This document shows positions 1-14,300 of a DNA stretch of 64,000 nt, one piece after another. Position numbers and translations under genes: made by a program. The stretch is taken from contig CAMPDV010000135.1 of assembly GCA_946699065.1 (NCBI GenBank), forward strand, positions 248,001 through 312,000. Reading direction: 5' to 3'. The notes beneath the pieces are model-generated. The model made no database searches and had not been told where the DNA came from. It saw nothing but the letters and a program-made list of their open reading frames with translations. How positions within the stretch are numbered: the first letter of the stretch is position 1; the number at the start of each line of letters is the position of its first letter. This stretch comes from Loxodes magnus (Eukaryota > Ciliophora > Karyorelictea > Loxodida > Loxodidae).

Positions 1-3000
1 CTATCTCAAATACTTACTTTTCCAGATGGTTGCTTGGGACCATCATATACTGGAGTTTAATTAAAATTGTTCAAGGAGTATAAGAAACAAAATATTTACT
101 AAGAAAAGCTATCTAATTACTTTGAAATTGATTAAATATACTAAGATATTAGTAAAGCTAAGCTAAGTTTTGTATTTTGGTTTAAGATTCAAGTAATAGA
201 CACTCAAAACTAATAGACTATTTTGAAGTTTATAGGACCAACTGATCAGCATATGGAGATTAACCAAAACTAAAATATAATATAGTTTTCATTGAGTGAC
301 GACTAATTAGTAGACTAATATCTATTTGAAGTAAATACACTATAATGGATATTTATGTCTTTAGATTTTACTTTTAGCTAAAACTCTTAAACCTTAAATT
401 TTAATATAAAGGAGTGAAATTAAAATAGACCTTAAGGAGTATAACTTGATATATCTGATTTTGACTTTGATATCTTTGATATCTTTGATTATATAGAAAT
501 AAGCGGAAATAATTAAAATACCTTTATTGACTATTTTGATTTCAGGTTAACTTATGGAGCTATTTCGTAAGAAGATCCCATACTTTTAGAATTCTTTATG
601 GAAAATTAGTGCTAATGCCCCAATTCTTGCTTAGGACCAGTTGAATGCAGTATTGAAGATTTAACTTGATATTAAATAACTAATATAGGATTTGCTAAAT
701 CTTTGGGATATGAATAGAGAGCAAAAATACTGAATTACTAGAAATAATTCCTAGATATAGAATATTCTATCACAGTTTGATTTAAATAAAGCTAATATAT
801 AGATGCTTAAATATTGAAAGTATAAGTAGATACTTGATAAATATCTTTCCAAATTAATAGCTAATAGCAGGTAGCATTATTAGACAGTAACTAATAGTTA
901 ATTCAAAGTTCTGATTATAAGATTAAGATTAATACTTGAACTTTATTAATTTTTAGATTTTCTGTATATAGATAAATTATTTCAACTGTCTTCTTAGAAA
1001 ATTTGAATTTAAATTATAGTGAACTAATTGCATGATAATAGGAAGTAAAGGCTTTTAAAAACAATGATACTATTATAGTGGGATATAACGATTAAGCACT
1101 TTAATAAAATAACTATGCAATAGTTTATGATGCTAAGTATTTTTCTACTTTCTTAACATATTCACAAATATTCCAACTTTAATAAGCAAACATACTTGAT
1201 TGTAACCAAAACGCTAATCAAGAAGGAAGTTATTGACTTATTGGCCTAAAGAATTGCCCAACACCATAAATAATGAACTGTTAAAACAGGTTGTAAGCAA
1301 ATTCTTAGTGTCTTAGTACTTGTGAGCCAGGGTTTACTTTGATTGAAAAGGATTGCATAAAATGTAGTTCTCATTAAGATAGATGCTAATATATCAACTC
1401 AGTTTTCATTCCAATTACTTGCTAATAAGGCTATTACTTAGATCAAACTTCTAAAGAGTGTGTGACAACATGTTTAATAGGATATTTCATCAAAAATGGA
1501 GAGTGCTAGAAATGTCCTTCTAATTGTTAAGAATGTCTTTAAGAAGATGAATGCGTTTCATGTAGTTCTGGCTATCTTTCTCCATATTTAAATGAATGTG
1601 TTGAATCATGTCCTTCTGGATGATAAGTTCAAGATTCTAAATGTCAATAATGCCCATAATTTTGTGAAGAGTGTTAAAATGGATAATGCACTTCATGTAA
1701 AGACCCAAATCTATTTCCTCCAGATTGTAATTGAAACTATGGTTTAAAATATTCATATTGGGCTTCCTCGTTATAAGATTATAATTGCTCTACTAATTTT
1801 AGTGTATAGTAGATAGAGAATAAAAGCAATGCCACTTAATCCTAAGTTAATAATTCCCAATGCTCAAATTTGTGTAATGAATGCTTAGGAAATTCCATCC
1901 TTTAATGTAAAAATTGCTTAGACACACTTTATTCCTACTAAAATCAGCCAACTTTTTGTGTTTGCTCATCTCCAAATGTATTTGATTTTACAACTAGTAG
2001 CTGTAAAGAAATATAGGATAAATAAGTATATTATAACTATTAATTTGAGAATCCTATTTACAAATGATAGTGAAGTTACCTACAAATAGAAAATACTTAG
2101 AAAAACTCTAAATACACAATATTTGATACCATCAAATCCATAGTAATCCCTTCTATTTAAAATTGCTACTTTCACTTTACAGTTTTTGTATAGTTTAAGT
2201 AGCAAAATTCCTACAGATTCAATTTCTATTCTAACTCAGATTGTTTTAATGCTTATCTAACTGATAGACTATATTTAATCACTAACAGCAACTAAATTAG
2301 AGTTAATTACTCAATGGAAGTATAGAAGTGATATTTAGTGGGAGTAACTATTAATGCCAAGCAATAAATTATGGGAATATGTGTGAAATGGTCAGAGTTA
2401 TAAGGCGAATGCTGGTATTAGTATTTCCTTACTTTGCAACAATAAGCAATTAATCAAATTTCATTTTAATCAAGTAACGAAATGAGTGTTATAAACCCTC
2501 AGTTTTCTACTAAGGACATGGTTCTCAATATATATGATATGGAGTATATTTGGTATCATAATCCATGCTAACTAGGATGTGGTTTTAAATGCAGTTCAAC
2601 TGATATAGAGTCTACTTAATGTAATTGTGGACAAAACTATTCTTATTGTAGTGACAATCAGTTTATATGCAAAGATCCCTAAGCATATTCTTTTAATTAG
2701 GAATAGTAGTATCCTTGTAGATGTAATGAAGGATATGTCTTAGATTACCAAAATATTTGTAGCAAATGCTAAAATAATGTGGGAGCATGCAAGTAATGGG
2801 ATTAGCAGTGTTCGGAAATACCTTAAGAGGCAAATGTTGCAATAAGAAATCTACTTTGGCTAAAATATGATCTAAATAACGTAGATATCTTATAAAGCAA
2901 CCAAGTCACACTTACAGTTTATTTGAGAACTCTCATTTCTATTTAAACTAATATCTTATAAGCCTTTAGTATGTAAGGAAGCGATGTATTAGACGAAATT

Positions 3001-6000
3001 ATAAAGATAAGCATTCAAGGCAGCAATTTGACTCTTAAAGTAAAGAATTATGATCATTATTAAACAAATAACATTTCAACATCAATTAAGCCTTCAACTA
3101 ATAACATGCTTATAACTCAATGGTATTTCATTTCTATTAGCATAAAACTTCCACGCTTAAGATTTTGCTATGCAATTAAAAGTGGATGTGGCAAGTGTCA
3201 GGATTTGCATTTGAGAGAACTATAAGATTTATAGGTATAATATTGGTTTTTAAAGACAGCTATCTTAAAAGAAAGCTTATAAGGTAAAAGTTTGGAATTA
3301 AAGGAATTACTAGATTAGTAGTATTTTTATGAAGCCAGATATATAAAGTAGTTGGTATACTTAACTCCATAAGATGCAGATTTTAAAAATAAATATTCAG
3401 ACTGTTACTTAAAGCAAACTACTTATTGTGATAATAATGATCCAAGATTAAATACTACTCTAAGGCAGCTTCTTTCTGCTTGCTAATTTCCAGCATGTAG
3501 ATTGTGCACAGCTCAATCTTGTATTGAATGCGGATTTAATGCTTATTCAATTTACTCTGATGGATAGAATGTATAATGCTAATGTAATTAAGAATACATG
3601 CTACTAGACAACTAATGCGTGAAAAGTGATACATCTTGCTAAAAGGAAAACTGTGACTTAGATTTGAGTGACAAAGAATATTGAATAGGTAAAGGATGAA
3701 ATAAACTATCAGATATGGATTTAGATAAAGGTTTGAATTCTAAGATAATACTTGATGAAATTAAAATTAACAAATCATTTTCCTTTATAGCTTTCATAAA
3801 TGTGTAAGATTTATAGCAATCAGATGATATTTTCCATATATATGACTAGCAACCAATATTACTCAATCTTTCCTATTAGTACTAAGACATGTAGCAAACT
3901 ATTTATCTCACACATTTAACTTAGTAAATAACTGTCAAAACTCTAATCAAACCAAATTTATATTACATTCTATTTTTTTCCTTCAATCTATCAAACACCT
4001 GGAAAGTATGCCTTCTCCCTGATGATTAAAATTGCTTGTAGTGCTATGAAGGAGTACTTTCAATAAATAGTCTCGTAGGAACATATAAAATATAAGTTAA
4101 CTCTGGAAAAATAAGAACAGGTAAGGCTTACTATAATACTAAGGAAATAGACTTCTAGTAAGGCAATGGTTAAGTTTTTAGATAATATAACGTAGAGTGC
4201 TTGATGAATGAGTAAATAAGTTAATGTAAGAAGGATTTCTATAATATAAGTTTAGTTTACAATTTGAATTTAAGTTATTCGCTTGAATAATTATATTACA
4301 CCAACTACTACTTCCTATGCAATTATTTATAAGAAGCCTTCTACTTTTAAATCTTCTTTATCAGCACAAATGATTACATGACATTTGATCTCTTTTAAAT
4401 CCAAGGAATAGTAAAAGTATCTTTATCTAGTTTCCAAATTCTAGTAGCTGTCTATAATCAAACTTACACAACTCCACTTATAGTTCCTTAAGATGTGCTT
4501 GGAATCAGTATTGATTTGATAGACCTAAGGTAGCTTAGAATATGCTATATCAATCTTTAGAAGAACGAAAGATGCTGAACAATACAAACAAACATTGCAA
4601 TAAATATCTCAAATTTCAACAGATCATAGAAACTAACTACCTATTAACTACAGCAAAGCTACATTCCACTTTAGCTAGATTTCTGATTAAACTAAACAGA
4701 TTTACACTAATTAACTAAATACGAAGAAACAAAACTCTATTGTGATATTCATATTTCCATATAAGCATATACATACAACTGTGCCCAAGTAGACATTAGT
4801 CCTATCATTTTAGGCAACTTCAACCAATTTTAATTTGAAACTATCGAAATAACAAATCAAGAATTAAGCTAATTAGGAGTGTCTTTCTGGTTTTTAAACA
4901 GATACTAATAATCGCTAATAAAGGAAGTTTTAAGAATCTAAAATTAAGTTTAGCAGATATAAGTAAACTAAATTCTTGATGACCAATCAATGCTCTAGAT
5001 TAAGCTTTAAACTGCTGATTAAAGCCAAATCATTTTATAAGATAACTAAATTTAAACTAAATACACATGGGAATTCCTCTATTTGTGCTTTTAAGTTCCA
5101 TAGCAGTAGATGTATGTTATAAGGAAGTAATGAAATACCAATAAGATATTTTAAATTCTTACTTAAATTGATGCAATTCAGAACTTCTCACTCAATTCAC
5201 AACTCTATATAGGAAATGTTATGCTTCACAATATGCAGCTTTACACTATAGGCTGCTTCTCACCTTAAAACATTGCTCTATAAACTTTAAGGAGCAGATT
5301 TGCCTCAAATTGTACTTTAGGCCCATACAATTAAGATTGCGAGCTATATTAAAATAATACTTTAATGGCTAGATATGAGTTGACTCACTAGCACGATTCT
5401 ATATTTCTCTTTAATAAAACAATCTAGTGAAATACACTAGAATTTAATATCAGAGTCAATGTTGAAAAAGTAGACTATCAAGATATCACATACACTGTCT
5501 GGCTTAAATATTTAGATACTCCTTTTGCTGGAGATAGAGTTATTTTTCATATGTCTAGTAATCTTTTAAATTCCAGCTTTCCTGGTCACAAACTACCTAA
5601 AGTTTATATGAGCAGTTAAAAAAACTATATAATGGAGCTTACTAATAATAAAGGAGAAGACTTAATTATTGAACTTGTTAGTGACGTTCAAACTTAATAG
5701 CCACATTTCTTAGTAATGCAAATCTGTAGAAAGAGCAATTTAGCTGGTTTATGCATTTCTTCATATAATAATTGAAACTTGAAATGTAACTTTGTAAGCT
5801 TATAAGAGAACGAAATTCCTGTAATAGATTAGTTGAGAGGGTACAAAGTAGTGTTTAGTAATTAAAACAACCCTTATTATGGATTTTTAACTCATTTATA
5901 GTTATTCTAGCACTGCTTGATAAATTAGCAACTTTAAACCATTTATAATTAAAAACAATGTGCCCAATAGTGCAAAGGAAAGTGCTTTGGAAATGGTAAT

Positions 6001-8399
6001 AATGACTGCTTAGAGTATTAGCTTATGATTGACTCCACTGATTAAATTATAGAAAATTCGGTAGTGTGAAAGCATTAAATGTTTCAGTATTTTTTCTCAC
6101 TTAACTAAGAATTCTCTGTAAGCTTCTGGATAAAAATAGAATAGCTAACCCAAAAGGCTTAAATCCTTAAAATAATAGACCGAGATATTGAAATAGTTCT
6201 ATTGCAGCTATCAAGTACTAGCATTAACTTTACATGTATCGAGTAATAAGGAAATTAAGCGTTTAACTTAGTATACAATAGTTGAATTTTCATTAACGTT
6301 AATATTTGAAGTTAATAAGGAGCTTAAAAATGCTCTCTTGAATATTTGAATCTGCTAACTAACTAAATTTAGGAAGACTAAGTTTTGTAGCTTTCTCATT
6401 CTTACTAAGTTTATAAGCTTGAACTTTATTTTCTATCTGATTAATTAAAAGGAAGCATAAAGAACGCCAAGATATATGACACAGGAGTAAGATTAAGTGA
6501 ATATAATAAATATAACTTTAATACTAGCTATTTGATTTAAAGTACTCAGCATTGCTCTACCTTTGATAAATCTTAATGCACACTCTGTGAGAATGGCTTT
6601 GTTTTAATAAATGATTATTGTTACGCCTGCTATTTTATGCTAGACCAATGTAAGGTAGTTTCAATAAATTAATAAAGTACAGGCTATTGTCTTTAAGGGT
6701 AATATGAGCAAGATAAAGACTGTGTCGATTCTGATTTATGTAGATTTGGAACTTACCCTGATAGAGATGCTAGAAAATGTGCAAATTGTGATATTTCATG
6801 TGAAGGATGCATTAGTTTAAAAGAATGTCTGACTTGCAAAGCTAAGTATTTTATGCTATCAAACAATACAAATCAAAATAATCTTGTTACCAAGACTTGC
6901 GTACTCAACTGTGGTTAGGGTCTTTTTGGAGATTAACTAACTTGAACTTGCAAACCATGTGAATATATTCTTTGCTAAAACTGCTAGTATGAAGCTAATA
7001 GATGCTATGACTGTAAAAGAGGGTTCTATAATCCTACTGTATAAGAATCATTTTACTGCTAATGTCCTGCAGATCAATGCTAGAGTGGATTCGATTGTAT
7101 ATCGAAAAATTGTGAATCTAATTGCTCTTTATTCTAAGAGAAGCTAGAAGGAAATCCTATATTATTGAATGATGATAGCTATAGTACCTTTTACGAAAAT
7201 GTTAATATTACATCTATGATAAAAGTCTTAGGAGATAGAACTATCAGTAAAGGCTTTTCTTTTATGACCTGAATTAAGTTAGAAAATGTTACAAGAGCTG
7301 AACAAAATATATTTGGATTAGTTTAAGAAAAATAATAATTTAGCATTAAAATTAAGACTGATACTTGGTTCTTAGTAGTAGAAATTTAAAACTAGGCTAT
7401 ACTAATCTAAAGGCAGCTTTCAGTTAGTAATATAACTGGAAAATGAACTTTGATAGGAATCTCTTTTTGCCCTTATGTTAGTGATAGATTTAACAATTTT
7501 TAAATATTTGCTTTTGTTGAAGACAAGCTATGCCCTTATGAAATTAAAGTTCCTCTTTAAGTTATTTTTCAAGTTAATCTAAATACTAAGATACATCTAG
7601 GAGGAATATTTACAAATACTTTCTAAGGATATTTACTCATGAGTTAACTGTTCCCAGATGGAAGATGTTCTTTAAAAATTAAGAACTTACAGTATAGAAA
7701 ATTAAATACTCCATGTAATTAGAATTGTAAAGGCTTCTGCCTTTTATCTTAGCCTAACATGCAATCTTGTAAATAATTATCTTGTGCCTTACCCAATAAT
7801 TATGATGCTAGTAAGTAGTATTTAAATTTCACTGATCTATCATATGCTGAAAGTTTTGATGTCACAAAATAGAAAAGCTTCAATTTAAAAAGTTAGTTGT
7901 ACTAGGGTGGATGAACTATAAGCATTTGATTTTATTCCACCTCACCTGGATAAATTTCTCTTTTTAGCATAAAATCTTTGGAGAGTGGAAATAATAACTT
8001 TACATATGCATAACTAACCTACAATTTTGTGACTTATTAGCTAGTCTTTAGATATAATTAAGACTAATAAGTTACTTTTAACTACTAAGTAATAGATGTA
8101 GGAATATGAAATTTAGTAATGGTCACTTGGACTAAAAATGAATTCAAAAATATTAAAGACGAAGCAGTTAATCTAAGAATATGCTTCAGCAGATACAGCT
8201 CTTGCCCCATTTGCTAGGATTAAAAGTTGGCTTTTACATAAATGAAGTAAAATTCGTTACTATTAATAGGTTCTTAGTAAAACTATTCGTTTAGTGGTTA
8301 AATTCTTTCAGGAAGGATATATTCTGAAGCTCTTTTATCTACTGATTTAAGCCTTATATAGCCTACTAGTGTTATGAAGTATTATATGGAATATTCTCC
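1..8399 (+). repeat. Tandem duplicate, left copy (matches 55605-64000)
   Basis: Bases 1-8399 align with 55605-64000. The offset is 55604 at the start and 55601 after one in-frame 3-bp deletion in copy 2 near base 244. No other indel was seen. Substitutions are concentrated in the first 1.9 kb and are sparse afterwards. Both copies keep the reading frame. The duplication continues past the right window edge and does not include the 4 kb upstream of 55605 as far as this window shows, because copy 1 starts at the left edge. Confidence 0.95.
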
Positions 8400-11300
8400 C
8401 TGCTAAACGTATTGTGAAACTGGTGTGTGTCTATAATATCAGCCAGATACAGGATTTTGCGTTTACTGAGTAGTTCATAGTTTCTTCTTATCTTAAGCTA
8501 CTTATACCAGTAGCACCTACAAAGCAACTGATCCTTTATTCCTTAAAGATAACTTTAACTCTTAAGCATTTTCTGTCTTTTTCTAGGCAGATTTTCAATA
8601 AAATCTGAATGATTTAGTAGATGTAGAATTTGCCAAATTTGTGAATCAAGCTGGAATAATTTCAAGAATAGGCTTTCAGAACTAAAACATTTATGCAGAA
8701 GTTTAGCTGCAAGATAAAGTGGAAAGAATTTCCCTTAAATAATAGAATCTCTATTAGGGATATTATGGATTAGGATATGGCGTATCTTACCAAAATTAAG
8801 CGTAGAATCTAATTTTATGTGCAGTTAAGTTCAATTACTCTGACTATGAATGCGAGTAGGTGGCTTTGACTAGCAAAACATATAGTTTTAAAGAGCTTAG
8901 TTCTAACATATTTTAAATTACTGCCTAAGACTTGATAGGTATAACTGACTTATACTATCTCTCACATACTAGCTTGGATAAGATGCAGCTTATATAAAAT
9001 ATATACAATTCATCTTCATGCTATCAGGCATGCAGAGATAAATGCTTTGGACCTGAAGCATCCTCTTGTTCCAAATAAATAGTGAAGAAATAAGAGTTTT
9101 CAGGATAATTTTATTATGAGTAGGAATTTGCTGAGTTCTAGTTCACTAGAATTAATCACTTTGCTATAGTTTTGTGGTAAGTTGATGAGATTATAACAAA
9201 GCAGGAATCAGTCTCACTCTTAATAAAAGACAACGATGAGGAAAATATAGTACTGACAGTTAGGAAATAGAATGACTATTTTGTTAATTCTTTGTATATT
9301 AAAGATTAACTTATTTAAGACTTTGGAAAAATACTATTATCAGTCTGGAATTTTGTAGCTGTCTCCATTTGTGATTAGGCTATAATATTAGCAAGTTCAA
9401 ACTGACCTGATAACACTTTGGAAATACATGAGATTTCTTTTCCTAATTCAACTGGAGGTATTAACAGCCAGAGCTCTTTCCTATATTTAGGCGGAAATAG
9501 TGAGAGAAGCAGTGCTTAAAAGAAATAGGGAAAGATGAACGAAGTCAACTTCTTTTACTCAGGATGCTTAAATAAATAATAAATTAAGAAAGTCTGACTA
9601 AATACTAAGCAATGTGGATAATTGTGCAATAATTGCTTTGGTCCATTTGATTAGGATTGTACAATTGATTATGCAGAGTAGTATTAAATTACTGGTAAGC
9701 ATGTTGCTCTCTCCTTATATTCCGAATCATAAATTCAATACTTAGACTAAAAATTCAATCGTTAAACCCTAGACTGGAATGACTATTCACTTACTTTCTG
9801 ACTTAGGCCATTTAAATTAAACAGTAAAGTGAAGAATGTTTTAAAACTAATGAATGGCTAATAGACTGTATCCTTATATAATTAAGATGGAACCTATATC
9901 TAAAGAGTTGAACATAAATCTCAACAGTTTCAAACCTAAATACAGAATGAACTTAGAGTCATTGAAGAGAAAGAATAGTTACTAGTTGTTTAGGTATGTA
10001 GCTCTGCTTCCTACATAAAAATGATTCAGACTGATTATTTAAAGAGTTATTATAAAGTAGATGCTAGCCAATTAGATTCAAATGTTTAGTTTTAGTCTAA
10101 AAATTCTTAGATCTGATTATCAGCAGGTTAGCAATTCTAAGGATATGCTGCTGATTTAAGAATTTGGAAGGGATGCTTAAGATCTGCTTAAATCGAACAG
10201 TTAGTGGAAATTACAAAGTAAGAATGCTCTTCTAGATGTTAAAAGACCTGCTTTGGAGTTACTAATAGAGAGTGCAGTGAATATGTGAATCTATTAGACT
10301 TAAGATACAGCTCTACTGATATTATGTTTGCTTCATAGTTTAATGATTTCATTTTTATAGGCTAAAACTTTGAATAAATAAGAAGGGAAATATACCCTCT
10401 CTGTGATTGGTCCATCACTTTCTGAATTAAGTTATAGTATGCCCTTGCTAATGATAAAATATTCAAGATAATTTCAGGATTTCAAAAGTTAGAAATATTT
10501 TCTCTTAGCATAGTAAAGATATGTAAAACCTGCTTAAGCTAGTTTGAAATAAGTATTAAGTAAAGTTTTTATCTGAATAAGACAATCTTTTATTCTGAAA
10601 AATATGAAAACATATAAGGAGTTTGATTTTTCTTTGGATTGACAAATAAATTTGAATAAGAATTTTTCCTTTTCTTAAAATAGTCTACAAGTAATTCTCA
10701 AGAGGTAAATATTTTGCGTTCAAGTTCTTATTTTTAATAAGGAAAATCTCTGTCAAGTGATTGCATTAACGCTTAGTAAGAAAATTACCTGCAATTATAT
10801 ATATTTGGGAGCGATGAGAATGAAGAGTCTAGTAGTGGTTTTACATATGATATTCGTTTATATTTGTAGATCTTATCAATAGACCAGTATTTGCAAATCT
10901 TTAGCACCGTTTAATGTACGGATAACTGCAAGACATGTAAAGATATGATTTGCTAAGAATGTTTATCGGGATTCGTGTTTTTCATGGGTTAATGCATACA
11001 GTGTTGCTTCTCTACAAATGAATGTTTCGATCTGTCTTGTGATGACCTAATGAGTTGCAAAGCTGGATTATTTAAATAATATAACTCAGTTTTAAAAAAG
11101 TTTGACTGTGTAAGCAAATGCAATAGTGGATTTGTATAGAATGAGTAATTAGGAGAATGTGTATGCTCATATTGTAAAAATTCCTAAGATTAACCTTAAA
11201 TTCTCTATGTTGTATCAGAATAAAATTATAATACAAATGCTCAGCAACTAAGAGATTAAGATAATTTCTTCTCTTCATTGTTTTAAGCCTTAAATTCAGA

Positions 11301-14300
11301 TTTGGTTTCATAATATACTATAGTATATCTATCAAAGGAGATTCATAATTTTTAGCCTGAGGGAAATTTAACTTCTCCTTTACTAGATAAAAACAAGAAA
11401 ATATCTAAACCTTATGATATTCTCAATATAACAACCCATAATTGTTAGGGAAATTGGAACTAAATAATGTGTCCTTAGAATTCACAATAACAGTATCCCA
11501 AAATAGAAGTTTTAAACACAAGCGTTACGTTTGATATAAAGGGGCTAAGATTAGTCAATATTTCGTATGTAACTTTTAGTGGTTACTAGCTAAACTAAGA
11601 CCAAAGCGGCTTCTATAAAGATTGCTTTCCCTTGCTATTCTAAATATCTAATATTGAACTTGAGGATAACTAAATGAACTGTAAGGTATTTGAAAGAAAC
11701 TAGTTTATAACAGTAACTGAAAAAGCATCTTTATTCCTATACAATGTAGTAATCTAAGATTTTAGAATTTAGTATTAGAACTATATTTATGTAAAAGATG
11801 CTGCTGTTATAGCAGAACTTACTAGATTCACTAACTTGGAAGCAAGTTAAACTATAGTTAAATATGATTCCTGTGATTGTGACACTGACAGTATTTGTAG
11901 TTGTTGAAACAATTTCATACTTTAGCAAAGTACTGTTGAACGTATAAATTATAAAGTAAAGCAGTAGAAGTTCTAAATCATGCATGGCTTCATATAAGCA
12001 GACTATATGGAACAAATTATTATAGAATCTTCTTTATTTTAAGATAATCAAGTCCTTTAAGATAGCTTGATCTTGCTAAGTCAGAGCAATAGCATTCTAA
12101 TAAAGGGAAGTTCCTTTTTGAGAAATGAAGGAGATATGATATAGATAGATATTAAGAAGGATATGCAGAGTTCTATTTTAGTTTTAGATAATCAAGTTTA
12201 AGATAATATTGGCAGCATTTCCTTCTTACTAAACAATCCTAATACAAACTTGATAGTTAAAGGACTTAACTTTACCAACAATACAGGAAACATCAAATTT
12301 GAAAGCTAATTAGAAAAAGCTCCTTCTGCTTCTGTCATAAACGTAAGCTTTACTAAAAACACAGCTAGTTAACTACTCTTATCTTCTAACTTATATGCTA
12401 TGTGACTAGAATCCCTATACTTTTAGGATAACAAAGGAACTAGTTTAGACATAAGAAGTACTAATCTTACAATCCTGAAAAGCTTCTTTAATAATACAGG
12501 AAATATAGCTCTGAAAGCAATTTAGAAGGTAGAAGTAATAGATTCTTAGTTTTATAAGTGTAAAGGGAATTAAATCTAAACTAGTATGATGAACATCTAT
12601 AATTCTAATTTTAGTGACAACCAATAAGAAAAAGGTGGAGCCATTTAATTCATGTAAGATCTCCAACTTAACATTTTCAATTCCTCTTTTTCCCTTAATA
12701 AAGCAACACAAGGAGGAGTCTTTTATGGGACTTTTATTAATCTCAACATATCAGACTCCTACTTTGATAAAAACTCAGCAGACTATGGAGGAGTATTTTA
12801 GATTTAGTCTTCCTTAATCTCTTAATAAACTGCTTTGATTTATATTGAAAACACCATTTTTAAATCTAATCAAGCGTAAATTCAAGGAGGTGGAATTTAC
12901 ATAGTAGAAGATTCATAGAAAAGGATTCTGTAAATTAGCAATTCCTTCTTTAATAGCAACTATGCTTCAAGAGGCTCAGCAATTTTCATGGATTCCATTT
13001 AACTTGAAAACTCTTTTATAGAAAAAACCCATTTTGAAAATAACTCAGGAAATAGGGGTGTTCTTTCAATAAAGATAAACGGGGTACTAAAGTTATATGA
13101 GAACTACTTTAAAAGCAATATCTTGAATGGAGTTTCCTGCATCGAACTAATATAATCAAAACTAGAAATATGGGAGTCTCATTTTTATAGCAACTAAGAG
13201 CAAATTTCTATTTTTGCTTAAAACTCTTCTTTAAAAATAAAGTACTCTGTATTTAAAAATAATAGCGGGTCTTGTCTAAGTCTATACTAAAGCGATTTAG
13301 ACTGTGGTGACTCTCTTTTTGAGGAAAACAATGGTCTTTAAGGAAGTGTTATATATGCTAATACCTATTCTAACTTAAGATTTTATGATTCCATTGCATC
13401 TAAAAATAGTGCAGTTGATGGTGCTGTTTTTGCAATAATACAGAACTCATTTATAAATATAAGCGGATCAAGTGTAACTTATAACAAAGCGTCTTAAATT
13501 GGAATCATTTATTTAGAAGCATAAAGCTCAGCCTTTATAAGCAAATCTGCTTTTTAGTTCAATGTTGCTAGTATCGCCTCATTTCTATATATGCTAGGAT
13601 GCTAAAACGAGACTATTGTAGTAAACTCCATTATTTCTGATAACTAAGCCTCCTAATCTACTGTGTAGGCATTTTTATCTAACTTTAGACTATAGAACAC
13701 TTAAATGGGCAATAATGAGATAATTAAGGAAAGCAAGAAAGAAGGAACGCCTGGAATTTTTATGGATTTTGCCTCAGCAAATATATAAAACAGCTAGTTT
13801 TATAATCACACTGCATATAAAGGAGATTTTTTCTATTCCATAAATAGCAAACTTTACATATCAAACTCATAAATATAAGCAAAAGGAGTTTCAATTTACT
13901 TAATAAACTCATAGTTTTAAGCTAATCATACTATTTTTAAAGAAATGCAAGCTGAAGCTATAATAGGATCAAAAAGCTAAGTATAGATGAAGAATTGCAT
14001 GTTCTATGAAAGCATTAGTAAAGTTCCTATTTTATATTTTGAAAATAGCGAAATTGATAGTAGCGATAATATCTTCGAAAACTGTACTGATATCTTTTAT
14101 TTAGCTCAGTGTAACGCTACTGTTAATCATAGCGTTTTTATTAATTCTAACAGATCTATTTATAGCTTAGATCACAAGCAACTAGTTATTTAGCATTCTC
14201 TCTTTAGCAACAACACTGCTAAAGTAGGAGGATGTTTATACCTAACAAATAGTAGAAAGGAGCTAATAAACACTTACATTCTAAATACCATTTTTGATTC

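Noticed and set aside
6959-7147. 62-codon standard-code ORF, repeated at 62560-62748
   Set aside because: It is a shadow, in another frame, of the Cys-rich part of the giant gene; it recurs only because the gene is duplicated.
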